Positions 16,957-25,719 of a DNA stretch of 64,000 nt are shown one piece after another (the first letter of the stretch is position 1; each line of letters begins with the position of its first letter). The notes under the pieces were generated by a model. That model searched no databases, was not told where the DNA came from, and saw only the letters and a list, made by a program, of their open reading frames with translations. The position numbers and the translations under genes are program-made. Origin of the DNA: SIG603 sp963589785 (GTDB lineage Bacteria > Bacillota > Clostridia > Oscillospirales > Acutalibacteraceae); contig CAVAMJ010000002.1 in NCBI GenBank assembly GCA_963589785.1, positions 186,001-250,000 of the forward strand, given 5' to 3'.

Positions 16957-17481
16957 TTAAAAGCTTACTCCGCTCTGCTCGAGACCGTCAAGGAGTACGT
17001 CCCCTGAAAGCTCTACGCTGTGAGGAGTGATGATATATGTCTTTGTTGCAATCATCTTGATCTCTGCATTCTTGGCATAGCTTACGCCGTTGATGAAGAG
17101 AAGAATCTTGAGATAATCGTCAGCACTTGCACGCTCTAAATTGATCACTACGGCGCAGTTAGCAAGGATAGCGTCTGCAATTGCCTTAGCATCGTCGGTG
17201 TAGGTTGTCGGCTTGAACACAACTACCTGAAGCTGGCTTGAAGAGCGGCTGAAATTAACCACATTATTTGATGAAGAGCTTACATTTGATGAAACTGAAG
17301 ACGCTGAGCTTGAACGGTGGAAGAATGACGGTGCGGAGCTTCTGCTTGAAGAAGAAACTCTCTCCTCTTCCTCTTCTTCCTCCTCGTCCTCGAAATCCTC
17401 ATCTTCGTAATCGTAGTTCTCTTCGTAATCGTCGTCCGGGGGATTCCACATTTTTGAAATCTTATCAACAAATCCTGGCAT
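16957..17481 (-). CDS. sepF: Cell division protein SepF
   Basis: 174 residues. Short N-terminal segment (MPGFVDKISKMWNP) that could be the membrane-binding amphipathic helix, then a very acidic stretch (DDDYEENYDYEDEDFEDEEE) and Ser-rich linker, then the SepF core (VVFKPTTYTDDAKAIADAI ... VVINLERASADD). SepF ties FtsZ filaments to the membrane. The acidic linker is unusually long. Confidence 0.92.
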   Translation of the reverse strand: MPGFVDKISKMWNPPDDDYEENYDYEDEDFEDEEEEEEEERVSSSSRSSAPSFFHRSSSASSVSSNVSSSSNNVVNFSRSSSQLQVVVFKPTTYTDDAKAIADAILANCAVVINLERASADDYLKILLFINGVSYAKNAEIKMIATKTYIITPHSVELSGDVLLDGLEQSGVSF

Positions 17482-17506
17482 AATAATTCTCCTATATACT
17501 CAATAA

Positions 17507-18232
17507 TTATTTGTAAATTCTATTGCCGAAAAGTGACGAACCGACTCTTACCATAGTCGCTCCGCACTCGATAGCGAGGGCATAGTCTGACGACATACCC
17601 ATTGAAAGACATAACATATTAACATTATCCATATTTTTAGCCTTTATGTCAACAAAGAATTGATTCATTTCGGAAAAATATTTCATTAATTGCTTGTCAT
17701 CATCGCAAATCGGAGGAATTGCCATCAAACCGTTGACATGAATTCCCTCAAAAGTCCTTGCTTCGTCGATAAATTCATAAAGTGCGTCGGGGTCTACCCC
17801 GCCCTTATTTTCCTCTCTGCCGACATTAACCTCTATTAACACGTCCATAATTTTGTCGTGCTTTTTTGCCTGCTTGGAAATTTCCGCAAGCTGGGAGATT
17901 TTGTCGCATGACTGAATTTGGCTAACCTTATCTATAATATACTTCACCTTGTTGGTCTGAAGTCTGCCGATGAACTGCAAATCGCAGTTTGTAAGGTCAT
18001 ATCTCTCGTATTTATCGAGAAGCTCCTGTACACGGTTCTCGCCGATGTGGTCAAGTCCCAAAGAAATAGCGTGGTTGATAACCTCGGTGTCGACCGTCTT
18101 TGTCGCAGCCAAGAACGTGATGTCGTCCTTTGTTCTTCCGCTCTTAATAGCAGCCTTAGCAATATTATCGCATATTACCTTATAATTTTCTTCAACCTGT
18201 GAGAATAACTCAGGATACGATTTTTCCGTCAT
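17507..18232 (-). CDS. YggS-family PLP homeostasis protein
   Basis: 241 residues of the alanine-racemase-like N-terminal barrel family. The PLP lysine is in FLAATKTVD, with HIGENRVQEL, FIGRLQTNK and LSMGMSSDYALAIECG as in YggS/PLPBP. These proteins control the pool of pyridoxal phosphate. Gene position (upstream of sepF, as ylmE) is the normal one. The 5' end overlaps the HlyD-like gene by 23 bp. Confidence 0.93.
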   Translation of the reverse strand: MTEKSYPELFSQVEENYKVICDNIAKAAIKSGRTKDDITFLAATKTVDTEVINHAISLGLDHIGENRVQELLDKYERYDLTNCDLQFIGRLQTNKVKYIIDKVSQIQSCDKISQLAEISKQAKKHDKIMDVLIEVNVGREENKGGVDPDALYEFIDEARTFEGIHVNGLMAIPPICDDDKQLMKYFSEMNQFFVDIKAKNMDNVNMLCLSMGMSSDYALAIECGATMVRVGSSLFGNRIYK

Positions 18233-19520
18233 AAAGATTATTTCCTCCTATTACAACCTCGTCATAAAGCCTTATCGTCTTACTCGTGTAAAGCTGACTC
18301 TTCTCATCGTCACTAAGCTCCGTCTTGCATACGGCATAGCCGTTAATCGTGGTGTCGGTGAAGACCTGAACAAATGTGAGCATATCGCCCGACTTAACGA
18401 ATACGCCTCGAACATTTTTATGCTCGACCTCTGTCTCGTTTCCGTTCTCGTCCGTCTCCGTTGTTGTCACGGTCTCGAAGTGAATTGCCTTTTCGCTGAC
18501 AAGAACACCCGAATATGTTCCGACCGTAATGACAGCGGTCTCGTGCCTTAAAGTCGCAAGCTCTGCGTTCATATAGGAGCACTCAAGCACCAAAACGGAT
18601 TTTCCCGTGGCGGCGTCCGTATTGCAAGCCACCATAGTAGCGGGAATTTTCTCTGCTCCCGAAGACGGAAACTCGACATACAAATCACCGGACTCCGTGA
18701 TCTTGACCTTGTCTGCCTCTTCAATCTCTGCAAGCACATACCACTTGAAGTCCGTGCATACCTTGCCGCTGTGCTCGACCTGTGACGGCTGAATATTCGA
18801 GAAAGCCTCGAACTCCTTGACTGTTGTCCACTCGATATTGTCAATATCAAATGAGTCCTCATAGCCGTCAGTCGATGATATGAAGTAACCCGCACTCGGA
18901 GAAGTGAGCGTGCCGACTGCCGACGATGCGCCGGAGAGGACAGAATTCATCTCACTCTCGAGAGAAGAGATTTTTGCACTGTAATCCTCATTGGTTTCGT
19001 TGCCCATGATAATCTGCTTTTCACTCAGAAGATACTGAAGTCTCGAGCGTGAAGAGCTCTCTGCGCTGAATGTGCCGCTGTTGGAATCCGACACAACGCT
19101 TGCAAGAACGTCCGTAATCTGATTTCCTATCGTATCGGATGTATTAGCGCTTATGTCGGAGCTTGCCTCAAGCGACTTGAGCGAATCTATCTCCGTTTGA
19201 AGCCTTGCCGCACGGGTCTGTGCAGTCGCATCGGACTCCGAGCTATATACATTTGCGATAATGCCGTTTTTCTCAACTCGACCTCCGTCATCAATCTGGT
19301 AGCTTAAAACGCCGCCCGAAGAATAATCTATCGTTTCCTCGTTTCTGATGACCCATGAATCAACCTGAACGGTATCGCTTATTGTCGTAGATGCTGCCTG
19401 TTCCGTTGTAACTATTTCGGTTTTTGCTCTGTAAATAGCGTTTGCGATATAGGATAAAATCATAAACGCCATAAGTCCCGCAAAAATACCGACAACGATT
19501 TTGTTTAGTTTATTGCTCAT
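18210..19520 (-). CDS. Membrane-anchored HlyD-like adaptor protein
   Basis: 436 residues with a single N-terminal membrane helix (about 8-30) and an extracytoplasmic body containing a coiled coil region (about 115-200) flanked by beta-rich lipoyl/barrel-like segments (SGGVLSYQIDDGGRVEKNGIIANV). This matches HlyD-type adaptors found beside ylm division genes in many Clostridia. No transporter partner is next to it. A role in envelope biogenesis is plausible but not shown. Sits 2 bp after miaA. Confidence 0.65.
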   Translation of the reverse strand: MSNKLNKIVVGIFAGLMAFMILSYIANAIYRAKTEIVTTEQAASTTISDTVQVDSWVIRNEETIDYSSGGVLSYQIDDGGRVEKNGIIANVYSSESDATAQTRAARLQTEIDSLKSLEASSDISANTSDTIGNQITDVLASVVSDSNSGTFSAESSSRSRLQYLLSEKQIIMGNETNEDYSAKISSLESEMNSVLSGASSAVGTLTSPSAGYFISSTDGYEDSFDIDNIEWTTVKEFEAFSNIQPSQVEHSGKVCTDFKWYVLAEIEEADKVKITESGDLYVEFPSSGAEKIPATMVACNTDAATGKSVLVLECSYMNAELATLRHETAVITVGTYSGVLVSEKAIHFETVTTTETDENGNETEVEHKNVRGVFVKSGDMLTFVQVFTDTTINGYAVCKTELSDDEKSQLYTSKTIRLYDEVVIGGNNLYDGKIVS

Positions 19521-19522
19521 AA

Positions 19523-20455
19523 TCAGAATAAATTTGCCTTTTTCACTGTTTCTTCCGCCGCAGTCAAAAATTCATCTGCACCGGAATAATCATCGGGATA
19601 AATCCAGCTTATGCTTTTTTCTTTTCTAAACCACGTAAGCTGTCTTTTTGCGTAGTGACGGGTGGCAAGCTTGATATTCTCCGCCGCCTCGTCCAATGTA
19701 AGAACGCCGTCAAAATAAGGAAAAAGCTCCTTATAGCCTATTGCCTGTGCGCTTGTGCCCTTACTGTCAATATGATAATACTTTTTAGCCTCGTCTACAA
19801 GACCGTCCTTCATCATGAGGTCAACTCTAAGATTAATCCTCTCATAAAGCTTATCTCGGTCACGATAATTTATTCCCAGCATAAGAAAATCGTATCTCGG
19901 CTCAAAATCAAGGCATTGCTCCGAAAATTTCTCATGCGTCACAAGACAATATTCGAGCGCTCTTATAAGTCTCTTGTGATTTTTGATGTCGACAGTCTCT
20001 GCCGCCTTGGGGTCAAGCTGTGAAAGTTCAGAAAAAAGCTTTTCTTCACCCTCTAATTCAAGCCTTTTCGTGAGATTTTCTCGAATTTCATCGTCTCTCG
20101 AGTTCTCGTTGAAGTTAATGCCGTAGATGAGGCTTCTTGCGTAAAGTCCCGTTCCTCCGCAAAGAACAGGCAATTTCCCTCTTGAATATATGTCCTCTAT
20201 AATTTTCTCCGCCTCGATGACGTAGTCCGAAACGCTGTAAGGCTCGCTCGGATCTTTGCACGCTATGAGGTGATGAGGCACTCTTTTGAGCTCATTTTCT
20301 GTCGGCTGAGCCGTTCCTATCGGCATTCCTTTATATATCTGCATGGAATCGCACGAAACTATTTCACCGCCGAATTTCTCCGCAAGATAAATCGCAAGCC
20401 CCGTCTTTCCGGAGGCTGTGGGGCCAACTACCGCCAAAAGTGGATTTTTGCTCAT
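19523..20455 (-). CDS. miaA: tRNA dimethylallyltransferase
   Basis: 310 residues. Adds the dimethylallyl group to A37 of tRNAs reading UNN codons, supplying the substrate of MiaB, encoded at the head of the same gene run. P-loop GPTASGKT, DSMQIYKGMPIGTAQP and KRQLTWFRKE are intact. The start at 20455 shares one base with the mutL stop (TAATG); an upstream in-frame ATG would lie inside mutL. hfq, often next to miaA, is absent. Confidence 0.94.
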   Translation of the reverse strand: MSKNPLLAVVGPTASGKTGLAIYLAEKFGGEIVSCDSMQIYKGMPIGTAQPTENELKRVPHHLIACKDPSEPYSVSDYVIEAEKIIEDIYSRGKLPVLCGGTGLYARSLIYGINFNENSRDDEIRENLTKRLELEGEEKLFSELSQLDPKAAETVDIKNHKRLIRALEYCLVTHEKFSEQCLDFEPRYDFLMLGINYRDRDKLYERINLRVDLMMKDGLVDEAKKYYHIDSKGTSAQAIGYKELFPYFDGVLTLDEAAENIKLATRHYAKRQLTWFRKEKSISWIYPDDYSGADEFLTAAEETVKKANLF

Positions 20456-22623
20456 TACTGTATCCTTCCGAATTCTCTTTCGAGATCTCTTTTTCTTATG
20501 ACAAGATAGACAGGTCTGCCGTGCGGACAATATCTTATCTCGGGATTCTCCTCGAGCATTTTCGCAAGCTCAATAAGCTCGGCGTCACTGTTCTTATTGC
20601 CTGCCTTGACTGCCGCACGGCAAGCAATATTATGATAAAGCCAGTCCATATATTCCGTGGACATGGTGTTTTTGTTTGACGTGAGGTAAGCCGCAATCTC
20701 CGTCACCGCATCGGCGGCATCGTGATCGTCAAGCAGCATAGGCGCTGTCCTTATGAGAACCGTACCGTCACCGAAATCGTCTATCTCAAATCCGACCTCA
20801 GAGAATTTTTCGAGATTTTCGAGAACCGCATTGTAATCGTCCTTTTCAAGGACAAGGGGAACGGGGCTTAACAAAACCTGAGCGTTCTTTCCGTCGTCTG
20901 ATTTTTTCAGCTTCTCATAAAGTATTCTCTCGTGAGCCGCATGCTTATCGATAAACATCATGCGCTCTTCGTCAAGCTGGAGAATGATATATGTCGAGAA
21001 AACCTCGCCCACAAATCTCGAGCTGATACCCCTTGAGCCGGGCACGGCTGTCGGAAATGCCGCCTCCGCCTTAGGCTCTTCACGGAATTTCTCAGCTTCC
21101 TTTATTTCCTCTATGCCAATTTCAGGCTCTTTCTCTTCTATCGGCTCTTCGTATGTCGGCAAAGACGCTTCGATTTTAATTTGCTCTTTCGGTCTTTCCT
21201 CTTTTAGAATTTCTTCCTTTATCGAGGAGTTTTGAACCTTCTCTTCGGCGAAAATCGTTTCTTCCTTCTTTACGTCAAAAAACTTGGAAACAATCGGATT
21301 TTTAATTTCGTCAGCTTTCTTTATGTCCTTTATATCTTCTGATGATATTTCTTCATCGGAAAATTCATCGGAATTTAAACTCGAAAAGGACTCCGCTTTT
21401 ATTTTATCGATAAGACTTCCGCCCGTAAAGCGGCTTTTTTCGGCTTGCTTTATTTGCGGTTTTTCTTCTGATTTAATTTTATTATTAGAGTTAGCGGAAA
21501 AAGGCGCAGTCGGAGTGCTCTGCTTTTTCGTGTAGGAAGACTCGGGGAAATAAGCCTGTTCTGCTTTTTGTGTCGGTGCGTACGGAGCAAAGCTATTGGG
21601 CTTAATCTCCATGACCTTGGGGGTGTCTCCCTTTGTGAGAGCCGACTTAGCCGCATGATAAACCGCATCAAAAACAGGTCTTTCGTTGGTAAACCTAACT
21701 TCAAGCTTAGTCGGATGAACATTGACATCAACATGAGAAAAATCCATTTGCAGATGAAGCACGCAAGCGGGAAATTTTCCCACGAGAATGGTATTTTTAT
21801 ATGCCTCATCAAGCGCCGCCATTGCCGTTTTACTGCGAACACAACGGCCGTTGATGAAGAAATTCTGCATATTTCTGTTAGGTCTCGCGCAGTGCGGTGA
21901 GGAAATGAAGCCGTAAACTCTTATGCCGCCGAGGGTGTAATTCACGGGAATGAGTCCGCTCGTGAATTCCTTGCCGAAAACCGCATAAATGGAAGATTTC
22001 AGCTTGTTGTCACCCGGGGTGTGAAGTGTTTCCTTGCCGTCACGGATAAATCTGAACGAAATTTCAGGGTGAGACAAAGCCACCTTATCTATAATTCTCG
22101 CTACGGAATTGCCCTCAGCGACGTCCTTTTTTAAGAACTTCATTCTTGCGGGGACATTAAAGAACAGATCTCGCACGATTATGGTTGTTCCGTCGGGACA
22201 GCCGGCATCCGATAGCGAGGTTATCTCTCCGGCATCGCACACGGCTCTTGTGCCGCAGTCCGCTTCCATAGGCTTAGTGATAAGCTCAACATGAGAAACA
22301 GCGGAAATCGAGGCAAGCGCCTCACCTCTGAAGCCGAGCGTGCCGATAGAATCAAGGTCCGACTGAACGAGAACCTTGCTTGTTGCGTGCCTTAGAAACG
22401 CAACCGAAACATCCTCACGGTCAATTCCGCAACCGTTGTCCGTCACTCGCATAAAGGTGACTCCGCCGCGGCAAATTTCGACTGTTATGGCAGATGCTCC
22501 CGCATCAATTGAATTTTCGACAAGCTCCTTGATTACGGAAGCCGGTCTTTCTACTACCTCGCCCGCCGCAATCAATTCAGCTACATGTTTATCAAGAACA
22601 TTAATTTTCGGCACAGGAAACAC
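20455..22623 (-). CDS. mutL: DNA mismatch repair protein MutL
   Basis: 722 residues. The N-terminal GHKL ATPase (about 1-330) shows VERPASVIKELVENSIDAGA, DNGCGI and TLGFRGEALASI. A long, charged linker (about 340-530) leads to a C-terminal dimerisation domain with QLDEERMMFIDKHAAHERI and the closing CPHGRP. No DQHAx2Ex4E endonuclease motif in standard form is obvious: the site reads DKHAAHERILYE, which does keep the D-x-H-A-x2-E-x4-E spacing with Lys for Gln, so nickase activity remains likely. Starts 16 bp after mutS. Confidence 0.94.
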   Translation of the reverse strand: MFPVPKINVLDKHVAELIAAGEVVERPASVIKELVENSIDAGASAITVEICRGGVTFMRVTDNGCGIDREDVSVAFLRHATSKVLVQSDLDSIGTLGFRGEALASISAVSHVELITKPMEADCGTRAVCDAGEITSLSDAGCPDGTTIIVRDLFFNVPARMKFLKKDVAEGNSVARIIDKVALSHPEISFRFIRDGKETLHTPGDNKLKSSIYAVFGKEFTSGLIPVNYTLGGIRVYGFISSPHCARPNRNMQNFFINGRCVRSKTAMAALDEAYKNTILVGKFPACVLHLQMDFSHVDVNVHPTKLEVRFTNERPVFDAVYHAAKSALTKGDTPKVMEIKPNSFAPYAPTQKAEQAYFPESSYTKKQSTPTAPFSANSNNKIKSEEKPQIKQAEKSRFTGGSLIDKIKAESFSSLNSDEFSDEEISSEDIKDIKKADEIKNPIVSKFFDVKKEETIFAEEKVQNSSIKEEILKEERPKEQIKIEASLPTYEEPIEEKEPEIGIEEIKEAEKFREEPKAEAAFPTAVPGSRGISSRFVGEVFSTYIILQLDEERMMFIDKHAAHERILYEKLKKSDDGKNAQVLLSPVPLVLEKDDYNAVLENLEKFSEVGFEIDDFGDGTVLIRTAPMLLDDHDAADAVTEIAAYLTSNKNTMSTEYMDWLYHNIACRAAVKAGNKNSDAELIELAKMLEENPEIRYCPHGRPVYLVIRKRDLEREFGRIQ

Positions 22624-22639
22624 CTGCCTTTCTTTTAGT

Positions 22640-25243
22640 TTACTTTAGCATGCTTGTTATCTCAAACAATACGTTCATGCACTGCATAGGTGTCATGGAA
22701 TTGACATCGATATTTTTAAGCTTTGCGATAACCGCATTGTCGGGAGTATCCATGGTAAGCTGCATAGGCTCCTCTGACTTTGCCTTTTTCGGTGCGGTCT
22801 TTTCTCCCTCACCGCTTTCAAGGCTATGAAGCACCTGTTTTGCACGGTTGAGCACCTTATCTGGCACGCCAGCAAGCTTTGCTACCTGGATACCGAATGA
22901 ATCATCTGCGCCGCCGGGAATAATCTTCCTCAAGAAGGTTATGTCATCGCCGTGCTTTTTAACGGCAATGTTATAGTTCTTAACTCCGGGGAGAATATTC
23001 TCAAGCTCCGTCAGCTCGTGGTAATGAGTTGCAAAAAGCGTCTTTGCGCCTAAGTTTTTCTTGTCGTGAATATACTCGATAACCGCCCTTGCTATGCTCA
23101 TTCCGTCATAGGTCGAAGTTCCTCGTCCGATTTCGTCAAGGATAATGAGGCTGTCCTTTGTGGCATTCTCGAGAATATCGGCTACCTCGCTCATCTCGAG
23201 CATGAAGGTGGACTGTCCGGCCGACAAATCGTCGCTTGCGCCGACTCTTGTGAAAACAGCGTCAACGATGCCGATTTCCGCACTTCTCGCAGGAACGAAA
23301 GAGCCTATCTGAGTCATGATGACAATCAAAGCCACCTGGCGCATATATGTCGATTTACCAGCCATATTCGGGCCCGTGATAATTGCCATACGGTTATGGT
23401 TTTCGTCAAGCTCCGTGTCATTCGGCACGAACTGAGCGTTTTTCATGAGCGCCTCGACAACGGGATGTCTGCCGTCCTTTATCGATATTCTTCCGCTCAA
23501 ATTGACAGTCGGTCTTGTGTAGTTATATTTAACGGCAACGTTCGCAAAGGACGAAAGAACATCGAGTTCGGCGATAGCCTTTGCCGTCTCCTGAATTCTT
23601 TTTAGCTCGTCTGCGATAGCTTTTCTTATCTGCTCGAAAAGCTGTCCTTCAATGACAAGACTTCTCTCCCTTGCACCGACAATTCGATTTTCAAGATTTT
23701 TAAGTTCTTCTGTAATATATCTTTCGGCGTTCGTCAAGGTCTGCTTTCTTATGTACCCCTCAGGCACCATGCTCTTGTAGGAATTTGTTACCTCGATGAA
23801 GTAGCCAAAAACCTTGTTGTAGCCGACCTTTAGCTTTGGAATACCCGTGGCTTCTTTTTCTCTTGCCTCAATTTCAGCAATGAGAGTTTTTCCGCCGTTC
23901 ATATCGTCACGCACGCTGTCGAGTTCCTCAGAAAAGCCCTTGCGGATAATTCCGCCCTCACGAACGGAGAACGGCGGATCATCCACTATCGAAGAATCGA
24001 TAAGCTCCCTTATGTCTTCTGCGGCATCTATTCTGTCGTTTATCTTCTTGAGAAGTGTGGCATTCAAACAGCCAAGAACATTTTTTAGCTCAGGGAGCTT
24101 TGAAAGCGCCATACAAAGTGACCTTAGGTCACGACCGTTAGCCGAACCGTAGACTATTCTCGTCATTATTCTCTCGAGATCGAAAATTCCCGTAAGCTGT
24201 TCGATTACGGAATCAGCCTTTTCCCTGTCGTTCACGAGTTCCTCTACAGCATTTTGACGAAGAATAATTCTCGCCGGGCTCATCAGCGGCTGTTCTATCC
24301 ACGAGCGAATAAGTCTCTTGCCCATGGCGGTTTTGGTTTGGTCGAGAACCCAGAGAAGCGAGCCTCGCCTCTCCTTGTTTCGCATGGTTTCGAGAAGCTC
24401 GAGATTGCGTCTTGCGTTCATATCAAGACGCATGGTCTTGTCCTCGGAATAAATCTCGATGTTATTTATTCTCTCGAGACCGCTTATCTGCGTGCGGCTA
24501 AGATATCTGATCAAACCGCCGACAGACAGCACAATTACGGAGCTGTCCGATAAAGAAAGCCCCGTGAATTTGTCCAGTCCAAATTGCTTTATGAAAACTC
24601 GGTCTGCCGACTCATAGTCCTTTTCATCGAGACATTCGAGCGAAGCGGCAAGCTTCTCCTTGATGAAATCAGCAACCTTATTAAATGAAAGCACCTCGGA
24701 ATTTATCAGTATCTCTCTCGGTGAGAATTTAGAAAGCTCTCCGATTATGTGAGAAGAAATCTCATCGGGGTGGGTTTCAGAAAATTCCGTCGCATTCATT
24801 TCACCCGTTGAGACATCGGCAAAGCAAATTCCCGTGCTCTCTGAGTCGACATAGATACTGCAGATATAGTTGTTTCTTGATTCGTCCAGCATACTGCCCT
24901 CAATGACAGTACCCGGTGTGATAACTCTTATGACCTCTCGCTTTACTATTCCCTTTGCAAGGGACGGGTCTTCCATCTGCTCGCAAATGGCTACCTTATA
25001 GCCCTTTTCGACAAGCCTTGCGATGTAGCTTTCCGCAGAATGAAACGGCACGCCGCACATGGGTGCTCGCTCCTCCTGACCGCAGTCTCTGCCTGTCAGG
25101 GTGAGTTCCAGTTCTCTTGAAGCCGTCTTGGCATCGTCGAAAAACATCTCGTAGAAATCGCCGAGTCTGAAAAACAGCAAGGTATTCGGGTATTTCTTCT
25201 TAATCTCGAAATACTGCTGCATCATTGGTGAGAAATCAGCCAT
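22640..25243 (-). CDS. mutS: DNA mismatch recognition protein MutS
   Basis: 867 residues, full length for MutS1. Mismatch-binding Phe-x-Glu is in FRLGDFYEMFFDDA, Walker A is GPNMAGKST, Walker B IILDEIGRGTSTYDG and the following helix FATHYHEL. The acidic/basic C-terminal tail is short. It is followed by mutL after 16 bp and preceded by ricF. Confidence 0.96.
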   Translation of the reverse strand: MADFSPMMQQYFEIKKKYPNTLLFFRLGDFYEMFFDDAKTASRELELTLTGRDCGQEERAPMCGVPFHSAESYIARLVEKGYKVAICEQMEDPSLAKGIVKREVIRVITPGTVIEGSMLDESRNNYICSIYVDSESTGICFADVSTGEMNATEFSETHPDEISSHIIGELSKFSPREILINSEVLSFNKVADFIKEKLAASLECLDEKDYESADRVFIKQFGLDKFTGLSLSDSSVIVLSVGGLIRYLSRTQISGLERINNIEIYSEDKTMRLDMNARRNLELLETMRNKERRGSLLWVLDQTKTAMGKRLIRSWIEQPLMSPARIILRQNAVEELVNDREKADSVIEQLTGIFDLERIMTRIVYGSANGRDLRSLCMALSKLPELKNVLGCLNATLLKKINDRIDAAEDIRELIDSSIVDDPPFSVREGGIIRKGFSEELDSVRDDMNGGKTLIAEIEAREKEATGIPKLKVGYNKVFGYFIEVTNSYKSMVPEGYIRKQTLTNAERYITEELKNLENRIVGARERSLVIEGQLFEQIRKAIADELKRIQETAKAIAELDVLSSFANVAVKYNYTRPTVNLSGRISIKDGRHPVVEALMKNAQFVPNDTELDENHNRMAIITGPNMAGKSTYMRQVALIVIMTQIGSFVPARSAEIGIVDAVFTRVGASDDLSAGQSTFMLEMSEVADILENATKDSLIILDEIGRGTSTYDGMSIARAVIEYIHDKKNLGAKTLFATHYHELTELENILPGVKNYNIAVKKHGDDITFLRKIIPGGADDSFGIQVAKLAGVPDKVLNRAKQVLHSLESGEGEKTAPKKAKSEEPMQLTMDTPDNAVIAKLKNIDVNSMTPMQCMNVLFEITSMLK

Positions 25244-25266
25244 TTTCTCTCCTATTCAAGCCTTTA

Positions 25267-25677
25267 TCAGTGGCAGCCGCCGCAGCTTGAGCAGTTACCG
25301 CCGCAGCTTGCGGCAGCGTTGTAGTCGGCTGTCTCGGGGTCTGCGCCCTCAGCGCACATACCGATAATGCCTGTGACTCTCTGAACGAAGTTATCAAGCT
25401 CTGTCTTAGCCTCGTTGTATGCTGTCATGTTTGGGTTGCCCATAATGCCCGCATAAATCTCACGAAGCTCCTCGTTCATCTTAGCGATTTTCTCCTCGTC
25501 ACGGTCTTCTTTCTGAGCCTCGTTGTTGATGGAAAGTCTCTTGAGGTTAAAGTTACCGATAGCGTCCTGAAGTGACTTATCGTTGTCGGCAACGCTTGTT
25601 ACCTCCTGAAGCTTAATATATCTCTCGTCCTCCTGAATTGCCTTACCTAATGCTCTTGCTAATTCGATAATATCCAT
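25267..25677 (-). CDS. YlbF/RicF-family protein with C-terminal Cys cluster
   Basis: 136 residues. Helical YlbF/YmcA-type domain (about 1-105) with MNEELREIYAGIMGNPNM, followed by a tail carrying CGGNCSSCGGCH. In Bacillus, YlbF (RicF) with YmcA and YaaT forms a complex holding [4Fe-4S] clusters that affects RNase Y-dependent mRNA maturation. The four-Cys tail here fits cluster binding. It lies between miaB and mutS, an arrangement that would co-express it with the Fe-S enzyme MiaB. No ricA or ricT is in the window. Confidence 0.82.
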   Translation of the reverse strand: MDIIELARALGKAIQEDERYIKLQEVTSVADNDKSLQDAIGNFNLKRLSINNEAQKEDRDEEKIAKMNEELREIYAGIMGNPNMTAYNEAKTELDNFVQRVTGIIGMCAEGADPETADYNAAASCGGNCSSCGGCH

Positions 25678-25719
25678 TTTAATTCTCCTATAATATTAAA
25701 TCTGATGTTTATTTATAAG

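Noticed and set aside
23066..23605. Plus-strand frame of 179 codons
   Set aside because: Shadow of mutS, which is intact on the other strand.
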